Below, piece after piece: positions 1 to 11,525 of a stretch of DNA of 64,000 nucleotides. The translations under genes were made by a program, and so were the position numbers. Each line of letters starts with the position of its first letter. Position 1 is the stretch's first letter. Location of the stretch: NCBI GenBank assembly GCA_003991915.1, contig RQTK01000666.1:83691-147690 (forward strand). The letters run 5' to 3'. This DNA is from Elysia chlorotica. Taxonomy: Eukaryota > Mollusca > Gastropoda > Plakobranchidae. Below the pieces are notes generated by a model, which worked only from the letters and a program-made list of their open reading frames with translations, searched no databases and was not told where the DNA came from.

Positions 1-559
1 TGTCAAATGAGACCTGTTCAGTGTTCCACTATTTATTGGAGTTACATACAACACTACAAGTACGTAACCAGTATACTGCTAATCTACAATCTTACTATTT
101 TTAATTGCTACTAGGCTTATTATTCTTGTTATCTAGGCTCCTTAACACAAAATTATGTTAGAATGGTTCTTAGGATAGGGATGAAAAGGATCGAAATTTC
201 TATCTTTATGGATGATCATAATAGGCTCTAGGTCTATCTAGATCTAGATTAGATCCGCTATTTCACATATTTGACGGCGACCGGCTGCATTTTCTTGACA
301 TACGTATCAAAAATCCAAAAACTAGGGTTTTGTTACCAGCTTGGTATATATAGATCTAGATTTATATTACATGTAGATCTAGATAACGTCGTGTCTGGTT
401 CTCAACTTCTCAGTTCTCTCCTACCAAAAAACAATCCTAACATCAATAACATTGACTAGCCTACTGACTGGTTCCGGATCCGCCATGCTGGCGTCACGTG
501 ACAACGTTCGTAGACAGTTTTCATCTAAAATTTTGATTTTACCTTACTTACTAACTTCC
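1..559. other. Non-coding flank with TCTAGATC-rich DNA
   Basis: No coding exon is recognisable. The stretch contains several overlapping TCTAGA/AGATCT motifs (about 214-260 and 350-382) of a kind that recurs across the window, and a 10-bp palindrome GTCACGTGAC (around 492-501) with a CACGTG E-box core. The palindrome could belong to a promoter, but no start site or downstream exon can be tied to it. Confidence 0.4.
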
Positions 560-3470
560 TTACTTTAGAGCATCGTTTGTAGAGACGTTCGCTGCTCATA
601 ATGACATCTTTCCGTGTTGCGGTATAAGCTTACTTCTGTGCTATTTCTTCTTATCCATTACTGGAGGTTGTATATGTATCCTGCTTCCGGACGTCCTCTA
701 CTCATCCTACCCTTGCTCTTACCCTGAAGATTCTTTCATTAGCGTGGATTTATTTCTGCAAGCATGTCCAAAGAAAGATACTTTTCTTTTCTTGGTGGCG
801 CTTAGAAACAGTCTTGGACCAATCAGTTCTTTGAGAACGCTGTCGTTTGTTTGTTTTTTCTTTCCAGTCTATTCTTAAGAGACGTCTGTAGAACCACATT
901 TTCTTTTCATCCCTTTTTCGTAGTGTCCATCTCTCCGCTCCATATGTAATGACTGTCCACACCAAACATTATTTTCATGATTTTCCTTTTTAGCTGTTTA
1001 TTGATGTCTTTATCCCTCCATTTATTGTTAATGTCTACCATTCTTTTCTTTGCCAATGCAATTATAGTGTTAATATAGGTAGAACAGTCAGCATTGTCTG
1101 TTTTTATTCAGCCAAAATATTTGAAGTTTTCAACACAATGTGATGTATGTTATACTAATTCTTCATTGTCATATTAACTGGTTTGCATTTTTCTCTTCCT
1201 ATTATGCATACATTTTATTTTCTTTGTGTTCATCTTCAGATTGTTTGTTTCTCCTGAAGTATTGAGTTTGGTTATTATTATTGTTGGGTTGTTGTTTTTT
1301 TCGGCATGGTCATTGGCACATATTGCTGCATCATCTGTATATCTTAAATTTAAAACTTTCCTGCCTCCAACCATTATTCCATAGATGTCCATGTCAGTGT
1401 CTCTCATTATCTGTTCTGTGTAAGTGCTAAAGAGATGTAGCGATAAAATACACCCAATTCTGACGCCTTTTCCAATTGTAAAGTGTGTGTGTGTGCAGTT
1501 CCATCTAATTTTTGCCTTTTGATCTTGGTATAATGACTGCACTAGAGCGACGAGATGGTTTGGAAAGCTTATTGTGGTTAGCGTCTTGAAGAGTTGAACG
1601 TGGTTCACGTTATCAAAAGCCTTACTGCAATCAATGAAAATTATATATGCTCCTTTGTGAACTTCCGTTAGTTTCTCTATTAAGACCTGAAGGGCGCATA
1701 ACGTACATCTACCGGATCTGAATCCAGCCTGCTTCCCTGCCAGCTCCTGTTCTACCTTAGCATTTAGTCTGTAAAGTATGATATACAGCATGATTTTACT
1801 GGTATGACTGATCAATGCTATCGTTATGTAGTTGCTGCAGTCTTTTGTGTCGTCAGTTTTGCATAGCATAACCAGCTCTTGTTCTTTCCAGCCTTTTGGC
1901 CATTGGTATTCCATATTTTGCAGCAAACTAGGTGTACAAATAAAATTGCTTGAATGGCTTTGCAGTCGCCTGTTTTCACAGCTCTGTAGAGATGTTATCT
2001 AGTCTTGGTGATTTGCCATTCTTAAGTTTCTTGATGGCATTTTCTACTCCGTACCTCAGTGGTTCCGGTTCTTTGTTTTTCACCTTTATCCCCGTGTCAC
2101 TGGTGTAAGCGTCTGAATCAAATAGATTTTCTCAATATTCTTTCCATCTAGCCATTATCTTCTGGTTCTGTTGGTGCTTTTCCGTCTGCACAATTCACTG
2201 TTAGTTGTGTTTGGGCTGGAAGGGTTTAATTTTAACCATTTTAATCTGGTTGAACATATCTTTGGACTTTTGTTTTATTAAACTCCTGAATGTTGTCGCA
2301 TTCCGCTGTTAGCCATTCTTTATTGTCTGCTTCGATTTGTCTTTTAATATCTCATTATCTGCTTTCAGTTTAAGATACTCTCGTTTATCAGACCTTTGTC
2401 TGGCTTTTCTTTTCCTCTCTGCAAGTTCAATCGTTTTGTTACTAATCCAGGGTTATCCATCGTATGTTCTTTTTTTTTTTTTACCGAGGAGCGGTTATTG
2501 TCCATAGTTCGCCTGGAGTTGTTTTTTTTTCTTCTTCAATTTCATTTGCTATTAAAATATAGCTTCGAATTTATTTCCTGTTTTGATAAGAAAATTTTCC
2601 TTCACCTCTGTTTCAAGTAATTTCTCTACATCATATCTTATTACTTGTACGGTATTGAGTTTTCTTGTGGCCTTTTCTAAAGCCTTTCATTTTCATCCGT
2701 GTGGTAATCAATATGTGATTTGTGTCGCAGTCTGTACCTGGTTTGGTATGACAGTTTAAAAGACTTGAGAACCGTTGGTCATTCGGTGATACCCAGGTGT
2801 ATTTTCTGCGGCTGTGGCATTTAAACCATGTGTTTAATATCATTAACTAGTTTGCCTCTGTGAAAGAAAGTAAGTGTTCCCCGTTGGTACTTTTTGTTCC
2901 CAATCCATGAGGTCCAAGTCCCTATTGTTTTGAGTATCCTTTGCCTACTTTGAAATTGAAGTAGCTCATAATAATGGTTAGGTTTCGTTAACCGAGTCTT
3001 TGACTGCTTGTAGTTAATTATAGAAATTTTCTTTCTATGTCTCCCTCGCTATACTGTAACGTCGGGGCGTAAACTTGGATGTTGCTTTTACAGGTCTTGT
3101 ATATAAATGTAAAATCAGTGTCCTGTCGGATACTGCATCATAGCTTTCAAGGCTCTGTTTAGTTTCTTTGTGTAAAATAATTGCCACTCCTAGTCCTACC
3201 GGTCCTTTTTCTCTACTAGGTGTTCGCCTGATGTAAAATGGCCGCTTCCCTTCCATCATATTTCGCATAGGCTTGTGAAGATGAGTCCCTGGCTATCTAT
3301 TTCTCTTAACAATAAATGCAGTTTTCCACTGTCTTTCATCGTACGTACGTTCCACGGCCCTTTGATTTTGTTCTCTCTTTTTCTTACTTTATAGGGAACC
3401 TCGGCATAATTATCAATTCTGCACACGGAGGCTATCATCCCCGAGGGGTTTAAGTTGGCTGTTTGCCTGG
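560..3470 (-). mobile_element. Decayed LINE retrotransposon (endonuclease + reverse transcriptase)
   Basis: Read on the minus strand, pieces of one LINE appear in the correct order. An endonuclease start with the WNVRTM motif lies near 3340. A late endonuclease part (TWVSPN, then a GTDCDTNH-like acid/His region) lies at 2631-2843. A 250-codon reverse transcriptase block lies at 1174-1926 with NYITIALISH, GFRSGR, SKAFDNV and a YTDD box. The usual C-terminal tail (ITYGAERWTLRKRDEKK) lies at 750-965, and further degraded tail continues to about 560. The catalytic YADD is YTDD and the frames are broken by stops and indels, so the copy is dead. The style fits APE-type elements of the RTE/BovB-like group; the exact clade is an inference. 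Confidence 0.85.
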
Positions 3471-3658
3471 AGGGTCCCCTCCCCTACTGAGTATAGTAGT
3501 CCTTGCCCTAGACTATTATTGCAAGTGTAGTCAAGCTTAGGGGCCTACATTTTGTACTTACAAGGACTGAAGAAAAATACGAAATTTCTTCAGACCGTTA
3601 CTTCTATTTCTGTTTACATGAGATGATGACGGTTTTTTTTTTGGAAGTGGATATTTAC

Positions 3659-3734
3659 CCGGTAACCGGACGAATAGCCAAAAGGCTATTTCTCCGGTAA
3701 CCGGACAAATAGCCAAATGGCTATTCCTCCGGTA
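3659..3734. repeat. Two tandem 35-bp hairpin units
   Basis: Two copies with period 35 begin at 3659 and 3694, and a third copy starts at 3729 and breaks off. Each has CCGGTAACCGG followed by a small hairpin, stem AATAGCC/GGCTATT (3673-3690 and 3708-3725). Confidence 0.85.
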
Positions 3735-4056
3735 GTCTTGGATTGGATTGGAATCTAGCCGTCTAGGGAGGCCAAGAACAAAAATCGTGGCGTGCGAAAG
3801 CGCGAGGACGGCACTTTTGTTTTCCTGGGTTTCCCCGATCTATTTTTACTACCCCTTGCTGTTTTCGCTTTTTTTTCTACTGTGCCTTACTAGCTTCTCC
3901 ATCCCTAGATCTAAGTAATGGAGAGTAGATCTAGTGTAGATCTATAGTCGACTTCACGCTTGTGGTAGAGATAGAGACAGAGAGAGAGAGACACACATTA
4001 AAAGAGTAGAGGGAGAGAGAGAAGTTTAGAAATAATAGAGAGAGTGGGACCAGTGG

Positions 4057-4061
<5 letters not shown>

Positions 4062-4131
<70 letters not shown>
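4062..4131. repeat. (GA)n microsatellite
   Basis: About 70 bp of uninterrupted GA dinucleotides, preceded by an imperfect purine-rich stretch from about 3970. Confidence 0.97.
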
Positions 4132-4134
<3 letters not shown>

Positions 4135-4521
4135 ACATGAGATGATGACGGGTTTTTTTTAACTTCTCTTCAGGCAGCAGTCAAGACTATCTATATTTAG
4201 ATCTAGTTTCACTTTCAAGTTCACATGGTGGCTCTACAAATTTAGGTATACTATTACTAAGCCTAGATTTTTACGTCCTTACCTGGCTGGTTTAAAGAAG
4301 AAACAATCCATTCTTAAATTGAAGACTAACCAGACGTTACATAGACATTCTAGAATCTCGATTTACATACAGGGCCAAGACCCAAATCCCAAGATCGGGC
4401 CTAATAATTACAGTTTTAGAAACCTAGACTCGTCCACAGACCTGATTAGAATCTAGAGTTGATGATCTGAATTTAGATCTAGATCTAGATCTAGGTTTTA
4501 AATATTACACCTGGCTCAAAT

Positions 4522-4618
4522 ATGTTGCAAGATAAAGAAGATGATCGGCTGACAGTTCCAGAGGGATGGAGGGACGCACCCTTTACAAAGGAGGACAATC
4601 CGAGAGGATTGCTAGCTG
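4522..4618 (+). CDS. KRR1: KRR1 coding exon 1
   Basis: 97 nt, 32 residues plus one base. It ends in phase 1 at a GTAAGT donor (4619). It encodes the acidic N-terminus and the EDNPRGLL block. Confidence 0.88.
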
Positions 4619-7600
4619 GTAAGTGTTGTCCATAAATTCCTTGGATTTTAGTTGCAGTTTTCTCATGATCGACTTCCGACACAAAAGGTCCCGAGTTCGA
4701 ATCCTGGTTGGGTCGGTGTCAGTATAATGTGACCGGCTGAGACAGGAGTCATGGTATCCCCGCCCTGTCTCGTGTGTGGCAGCACATAAAATTGTCAGAC
4801 TTCCGTCTTGGGATCCGTCCACAATATAGCCTATATAGTGCTGCTGTTGGACGTTAAACCAACCCCAACAACAAATTCTCATGATAGATTCTAGTGTTTT
4901 TTACAATTTCGTTGAGCCTACATCAGTACATGTCTACATATGTCTTAGCACTTTAGATATTAGTGCAAGACTGTTTACGAAGTGACATCACAGTGTTAAA
5001 GAAAGGAAGAAGTTACTTGACGCGTGCTGGGGGTGTGTCAGTCTGACATTACGACAGTTGCAGGCATAGCTGAGATCATTTTATAATAGGGATTGAATTA
5101 TACAAATTTTTGCAGGTTTCTCTATTGTGATTTTTACAGGGTCACAAACAAACAAAACGGTGGACTGCAGTACTGCAGGATATATTGCAAGGTCTGAGGC
5201 GCTAAGACCTTGCATAATTTTAGTACTGCCTTATGTGCAGACAGCTGGTCGACCCACATACGCAAATTTGCCTGCGTGCACTGTCTCTCTATAGACTGTC
5301 TCTGGTCCTAGTGTTCCTGTCCAAATTTTGTAATTTGCACTATGCATTATGGTTATTGTTTTTCTGTCCAAATTTGGTTTATTTTCATTCACATTTATAA
5401 ATGATACACCTCAGACTCAAAGGACTAGCTCATTTATTTTCAATATTGAGTTGAAGCCAAAAGTTACATGTATCTATAAATATCATTTTAAAAGGAAAGT
5501 GTAAGTAGTATAGCCACTACGTTACTTTGCCATCTTGAAGGTGTTATCCTAACATAAGACGAGGAAGGGCTGCCTTGTTTACTCGAAGTAATTTTTTTCT
5601 CTGTATTTTAGTTAGTTTTTCTCTTTTGCAACTCTCAAAAAATATCAATGGTTATATCATAAAATGATTCATATATGTGTGCTAGTACTATAGATTTCTT
5701 CTGTGGGGTTACACCAAAAGCTAGATTTTGGGCCTTTATATAGATCTAGAATCTAGGCTCTTCACTAGATTGCGTTTAAAGGGGGGCTGGAGGTGAAATC
5801 TTAGTCTTGATTAATTCAGGACACTTTGGTCTCAACAAACCATGTAAATTTTCGATAAAATGTAGTTTGTTCAGTGCACGTTTTGTTGAGGCCATTTTGA
5901 GAAAGAACAGTAATATGATTTGATCAGCTTTGTCCATATTATTTTATAAGCTTGGCTGTATGTTGTGTGGAGATAAACACCAGAAAGAATGAAACCGTGT
6001 GAATCAACAACAAAGTGGCCAATGCATTACGCCTACATGACGAAAACATTGAAGAGGTTGACAAGATTGTCTATCTTTGTAGTGTTGTTAGCAAAGACGG
6101 GGACACAGAGGAAGTCATCAGATGCCCAATCAACAAGGCCAGATATGCCTTTAACACCCTTAAAACAATCTGGAGGTCTACAGCACTCTCAGTCCGAAAC
6201 AAGATCCGGATCTTCAATACTAACGCAAATTCGCCCTTCTCTTCTTATGGCCCTGAAACATGGTGTGCGACCAAGACTAGCACCACAAAACTACAATCGT
6301 TCACCAATGAATGCCTCAGAAACATCTTGAATATTAGGTGGCCTGATGTTGTATCAAAGAACTGTGCGTCAGAACAAAGCAAACCCCCATCGAGTCAGAG
6401 ATCAAAAAGCGTAAATGGGATTGGATGGGCCACGCGCTCCGAAAGCCTGTATCAAACATCACAAGGCAAGCCCTGGAGTAGAATCCCCAAGGAAAAGAAA
6501 ATTTACGTATTAAGGTAGCTAGCTTGGTGTGGTTTCTATTCCTGTTATGAATGTAGGTTTGTTGACAAAATTGTTTCCATGTATGTACATGTTTGATTTA
6601 TTAATGAGATCATTTGATGCGTTATTTGACATATACATGTATATTGTAATTTAACCTCTTTCAACTTTTGTTTAATTTATTTATTCTTTTTTTCCTTTGC
6701 AGAAAGCTCATTTTCTGTTCTGTTCCCTAAGTATCGGGAGAGTTATCTATCCAAGGTTTGGCCACTGGTGAAAGAACTGCTCAGTGACCATGGTATTGAG
6801 CCTGAACTGGATCTCATCAAGGGCAGTCTGACGGTGAAGACAACTCGCAAGGCTTTTGATCCCTTCATGATTATCAAAGCAAGAGACCTTATTACCCTCC
6901 TGGCCAGGAGTGTGGACCTTGAGCAGGCCAAGCGTATCCTTGAGGATGATGTCGCTTGTGATATTATTAAAATTGGCTCCATGGTGGCCAAGAAAGATCG
7001 CTTTGTTAAAAGAAGGAAGAGACTTATAGGACCAGGAGGCACTACCTTGAAAGCAATGGAATGTTTAACAGACTGTTATGTTGCTGTTCAGGGAAACACA
7101 GTGGCAGCGCTTGGTCCACATCGTGGTCTGAAAGAAGTGCGGAAGATTGTGGAAGACTGCATGAACAATATTCACCCTTTTTTCACAATCCGCACAATCA
7201 TGGAGAAGCATGATTTAGCCAAAAATCCAGATATGAAAAATCAGAACTGGGAGCCATACCTTCCTCAGTATAAAAGCAAGAATATCAGCAAACGTAAACA
7301 GCCACTAAAAAAGAAGAAAAAGAAAGCTTACACACCATTCCCACCACCACAAGCAGAGTCTAAGATAGACAAAGAGCTTGCCTCAGGAGAGTACTTCTTA
7401 AAAGAGGATGAGCGTAGGCAGAGGAAAACAGAACTTAAAAAGCAAAAGCAGACCCAGTCTAAGCAAGATCGTCAAAAGAAACGTGACAGAGCTTTCATTC
7501 CACCTGAGGAATCTGCTCAGCCTCTTAAGAAAAAGATTAAGACAGATGAATCTGTCAAAGTGGACTTAAAGAAATTGAATACAAAGTTTAAAAATATGAA

Positions 7601-7619
7601 GAAAACAAAATCCAGCTAA
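4522..7619 (+). CDS. KRR1: KRR1, small-subunit processome component (2 exons, 337 aa)
   Basis: Join 4522-4618 and 6703-7619. KRR1 is a nucleolar KH-domain protein of the SSU processome needed for early 18S rRNA cleavages and 40S assembly. Exon 1 encodes LTVPEGW and [11 protein letters not shown], which in the family lie directly before the ESSF...LFPKYRE block. That block is completed across the junction: G at 4618 plus AA at 6703 make Glu33, and the introns are GTAAGT...TTTGCAG. Then come the [18 protein letters not shown] region (about residues 84-103), the [10 protein letters not shown] segment (about 115-124), the KH-like RLIGPGG (about 139-145), a lysine-rich stretch, TPFPPPQ and [12 protein letters not shown], and a basic tail. 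The ATG at 4522 is chosen because it is the first ATG after an in-frame TAG at 4492; the N-terminus is shorter than in vertebrates. Length 337 fits the family (about 316-381). The 2.08-kb intron holds a SINE and a LINE fragment. Confidence 0.95.
4670..4875 (+). mobile_element. 5'-truncated tRNA-derived SINE in the KRR1 intron
   Basis: Contains a Pol III box B (GAGTTCGAATCC, about 4693-4704), then the core GGGTCGGTGTC and TATAATGTGACCGGC, and a 3' end CGTCCACAATATAGCCT followed by TTGGACGTTAAACC. It is flanked by a perfect 10-bp target-site duplication TTCTCATGAT (4660-4669 and 4876-4885), which fixes its ends. The tRNA-like box A half is missing, so the copy is 5'-truncated. Other copies are at 10.0, 50.1 and 62.4-62.9 kb. 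Confidence 0.9.
5950..6508 (+). mobile_element. LINE fragment (post-RT C-terminal region) in the KRR1 intron
   Basis: The frame from 6015 encodes [55 protein letters not shown] and [17 protein letters not shown], the standard region downstream of the polymerase in RTE-like molluscan and cnidarian LINEs. A stop and frameshifts interrupt it near 6000 and 6350. Both ends are missing, so it is a dead internal piece. Confidence 0.88.
6703..7619 (+). CDS. KRR1: KRR1 coding exon 2
   Basis: 917 nt beginning after a pyrimidine tract and CAG; the first two bases complete Glu33. It carries the whole conserved core, the KH-like domain and the basic C-terminus, ending in TAA at 7617-7619. Confidence 0.96.
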
Positions 7620-9035
7620 AGTGAATTTTTAAGACCCGAGTTATTGTACATTATTTGCCTTTGTTCTCTTCTTTTATATTCAATTTCTGGATGTTTTTTT
7701 TTACTATTTCATCTTATAAAATTCTATACCCTCTTAGTTATGTTTAACTTTTAATTTAGTTAAGAAAAAGCCTCAAAGCTGAGTAATTCTTTTGTCAATT
7801 CTATCGCAATATTCCCATTCTTTTTTTTTTTTTTTACTTCCTGGTTACACCAGTTTATCCGCAATATCAGCATATAAAACATAATTTATGTTTGATACCC
7901 GGTACAGAAGGCTCTTACGTGTATCAAATTACAAACAAAAAAAAATGTTTTGAACCTGTGTGGGTTTTTAGTCATCAATTTGCTAAATCAGAATGTAATT
8001 TTGTGGGTTTTTTTTAAATTGTGTCTGGTTTGTATTCAAATCTAAATTATAGACTGTGAAATAAATAGATCAAATCTGTATTTCATTGGACATTCCTGGT
8101 ATGGTTTGATCTTGATTGTGAAAGGATTCACCCATTGTCAACTTGATGGCCCTGTAGATCTGGCTACAATTAGCTATAGTCAGTGTTCATGTAGTTGTAG
8201 ATAGTAATTTATACTCACATAACGCACTTTTTGTTATTGCTGGGAGAAATTATGAGCAAGACACAAGTCTTGGTGTAAGAATACACTGAAAAACCAAAAT
8301 CCTTTGCTCCTTTGATAATGGTATGTAAAAAATATAAATTTACGCAACAGCTTGTTAAAATAATGACGTGTTGAATGACTATTTCTTTTGTTCACTTTTC
8401 ATCTTTGTACCTCTTAATGTCCAATTGTTTTGTGACATACCCTTGTTTGCCTACATGAATAACATCATGAAGTATGCTAATTGACAGCAAATTTATAGTG
8501 TTAAAAAAAGCTATTAGCACTTCTCCTCCCTGATATGGTTGAGAAATCTAGTGTATTGAAACTCTTTTGTTTGTTTATTTACATTATTTTTTGTTCTAAA
8601 TCAATTATTTAAAAGTTTAATATATTTTATTTGTGTTATTGAATGTGAGTAGCCCCCAGGCATGAAATGCAATTTTCAGCCAATATGGTTAATATTATTA
8701 TGAGTCATATACTATATAGGTTGAGCATGTACAATGTACAAACTAGTGGTCACACAACACAGTATTGCTAAAATGATTTGGCAAACATTTTTGAACTTTT
8801 ATTTAAAACTCAGAACATGCAATAAAAAGATGATACACAACAAATGAGAATTCTACACTTTGAATTTCATCATAGATAAAAAAGAAAAAAATACAGTGCA
8901 TTCAAGCCTCAAGGTCAACATCTCAGGAGCGCAAAAATGTAATGACAACAACTTCAATGATGTCTCCTGTTTTGTACCCTTGTCTGTACATGTATGCTGT
9001 GCAGTCTCTGTGGTCCCAATTTTTTAAAATATTCG
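7620..9035. other. KRR1 3' UTR and intergenic DNA
   Basis: AT-rich with no further exon seen. A canonical AATAAA lies at 8060-8065, about 440 bp after the KRR1 stop, a reasonable poly(A) signal. More AT-rich DNA follows without identifiable genes. Confidence 0.5.
8060..8065 (+). terminator. Candidate KRR1 polyadenylation signal AATAAA
   Basis: First canonical hexamer clearly downstream of the KRR1 stop codon; use is inferred from position only. Confidence 0.45.
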
Positions 9036-9252
9036 CTATGAAAATATGAGGAACAGGTACAATTTCAATGGAGGAATACCTTGCTACATAAAATTTCAAA
9101 GAAATATTTCTTGTGTAAGTGTTTTAATTTGTTTCAAAATGTACCCTATGAAAATATGAAGAACCGGTACAATTTCAATGGAGGAATACCTTGCTACATA
9201 AAATTTCAAAGAAATATTTCTTGTGTAAGTGTTTTAATTTGTTTCAAAATGT
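9036..9252. repeat. Tandem duplication, 110-bp period
   Basis: Units 9036-9142 and 9146-9252 are almost identical: a few substitutions such as GAGGAACAGG versus GAAGAACCGG. It makes an ORF look internally repeated, but nothing suggests the ORF is a gene. Confidence 0.93.
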
Positions 9253-10039
9253 CTTGTTTTTACACCTTCCTTATCTTTCAACATGTATATGACTGTATCT
9301 ACCTTTCTAAAGAATGCTCAGCCACAAATTAGAGACATATTGCTTGAGCTTGGATATAAAATAGATTATTTGAGCATAATACATTTGTACTGAATCTTTA
9401 CCACTTTTTAAACAAAATTTGCTCCATTTGGGAGTTGATTTAATGTGCTCAAAATTGTACTTTAAGTTCATGTAAATCAATTCATTAAATTGTGCACCGC
9501 AAATGAGTATCACCATTAAAACTTGTATCACAGTCACATGGCAGGAAAACAAAGATGGCACTCACACAATTTCAAATATCATTCATGGGGGCAAGTCATT
9601 CTTAATTCTATTGCTAAATTGAAGCAGTACCCTGGATGAAAATCTTAATTTCTCAACATGATTTCTCATTCTATAGCTATATCATGTAATGTTGTAAAGT
9701 TCTCGAACCGTCAGTTTAATTAACTTTTTGCTCAACATTGTAAGTGGAAAACAACCCCTAAGGTGCCAATATTCTAAATTTCTACGAATTAAGTTGTGGG
9801 CATTCATCAGATTGTATACAATAAATAGTCTATAATTCCATATGACATTAATACATGTACCTCTAATGTTATGTTTGAATTGTACCTGTTTTAAGACGTA
9901 ATGTTTAGTTATATCTCCATGAAATAATCATAAGACTGAGAGAGAGAGAAAAATTAATAGTACATGTAATTAGTATTATCAAAAACTAAGGGTAGAAAAA
10001 TCATGTTCATTTAATTATGATGTTAAGGACTGCAAATAG

Positions 10040-10304
10040 TTTGGTTTGATGGTTTAAGTTGGGGGACAGGGCGAGGAGACCTGGACTCCTCTCAGCCGGT
10101 CACACTATACCGACACCGACCCAATCCATTACACACAGTTACAGGGGACAAAATCAGACAAATCTTTGCCAATTGTGGGATTCGAACACGAACCCTCTGA
10201 TCTAGAGACCCAAAATTAAACAAATTGTGCCATTTGTGGGATTTGAAGTGTGAACCTCCTGATCTAGAGACAAACGCTCTACCGCTTGAGCCAGTTCGCG
10301 CACA
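10040..10304 (-). mobile_element. tRNA-derived SINE with doubled promoter region
   Basis: On the minus strand it begins with a tRNA-like head: box A-like TGGCTCAAGCGGTAGAGCG, then a degenerate box B. About 65-70 bp further on there is a second copy of the same stretch with a good box B (GTTCGAATCCCAC). It continues into the shared core GGGTCGGTGTC, TATAGTGTGACCGGC and CGCCCTGTC. The tandem copies both contain TCTCTAGATCAG. Confidence 0.82.
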
Positions 10305-10439
10305 CATTTTACACTTTATGAAAATGTTTAATAAAAGAATTTTTTTTTTTATTTATAGTTCATGTTTTACCTCAGTATGTTATTGGATGACACAATAACA
10401 TGCTTGGAGCTAATTCATATTGCAAAATTAAAACGCTGC

Positions 10440-11525
10440 AGCCAAGGCAGGGTGGGCAGTGCCCGACTTGTCTCACTAAAAGGAAACGGATTGTTTCACA
10501 AAAAGTACAATTATAAAAATAAAATCAATAAATGTGTCCTTCAAAATCTAAACCTAAAACTAGATTGAGACATAGATCATAGGGCGCGAAGCGGCTTTAC
10601 ATTGGTTGCCCAGAGCTAGTGACATATCTAGCAGTAGAACATTGGTTCCAAGTTCCAGCATTGCAGTGCAGAGTAGAGCCCCCTTTCACCAAGGTGGGCT
10701 AATGTGAATTTGCCCAACGTCCTTGTAGTATGTCTAGTACAAAAATTGGACTTTGACCCTAACGCTTCTCTTGTCTTCATAGTACTTAGCTTGACTATTT
10801 TTTCTTATATCTTGAACCAAATTTTTATGTTTCTTGAAGTAATAGCTATAGGCTTCTATATCGATTCTAACAAATGTCTGGCAGTCAATTTAATTTTAAC
10901 ATGCGCATATAGGCCCCCTATTAATATTTTTAATCATAATATCATAATATTGATTGTTTTTACCCTAAAAGTTAAAAAAACCAAATAAAATATGTCTCGC
11001 TAAAAAGGGGTGGTTTTACAAAAATACAATGTAAATAATATATGACAAAAATTAAAATCAATAATATTAATAAATGTGTCAGCCAGTATCTGCAACTAAA
11101 TAAAAGAGATTAAACCATAGTACGCTCTTTCCAGGCGCGACTTGGGTTTATATCTACATCGGTGCGCGGAAAGCAGCGGCACATTATTTCCAAGTTTCAA
11201 CATCGCAGTGCCGGGTAGAGCCCCCTTTCACCAAGCTAATGTGAATTTGCCCAATGTCCTTGTAGTATTCCATACCGGTATACAAAAATTGGACTTTGAC
11301 CCTTACACTTTCCATATTTTCATAATAAGCCAAGTGGGGCAAGCTCGACTTAGCTAATTTTTCTGATATCCTTTTATATTTTTTGAAGTAATAACTGTAG
11401 CCTCTACATTGACCCAAGTAAGTCTCTGGTAAGTGGTAGTCAGTTTAATTTAAACATGTACATATAAGCCCCCTATTAATACAATCGTTATATTTATTGT
11501 TTTTAACCTAAAAGTTTAAAACCAG
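10440..11525. repeat. Diverged direct tandem repeat, about 545-bp period
   Basis: Two related units in direct orientation. Matching landmarks are TAGAGCCCCCTTTCACCAAG at 10674 and 11216, AAAAATTGGACTTTGACCC at 10741 and 11284, and CATATA(G/A)GCCCCCTATTAAT near 10907 and 11462. Divergence is moderate. No coding signature is seen, so the type of repeat is unknown. Confidence 0.8.

Larger units (their letters stand above)
3471..4521. other. Upstream region of KRR1 with repeats
   Basis: No exon is seen. It holds two tandem 35-bp hairpin units (3659-3728), an 18-bp direct repeat pair (3615-3632 and 4134-4151), a long GA tract (4062-4131) and a TCTAGATC cluster (about 4470-4493). The KRR1 promoter should lie in here, but no TATA box or initiator could be assigned. 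Confidence 0.5.

Noticed and set aside
6743-7042. Minus-strand ORF opposite KRR1
   Set aside because: Shadow of the KRR1 coding frame; no independent features.
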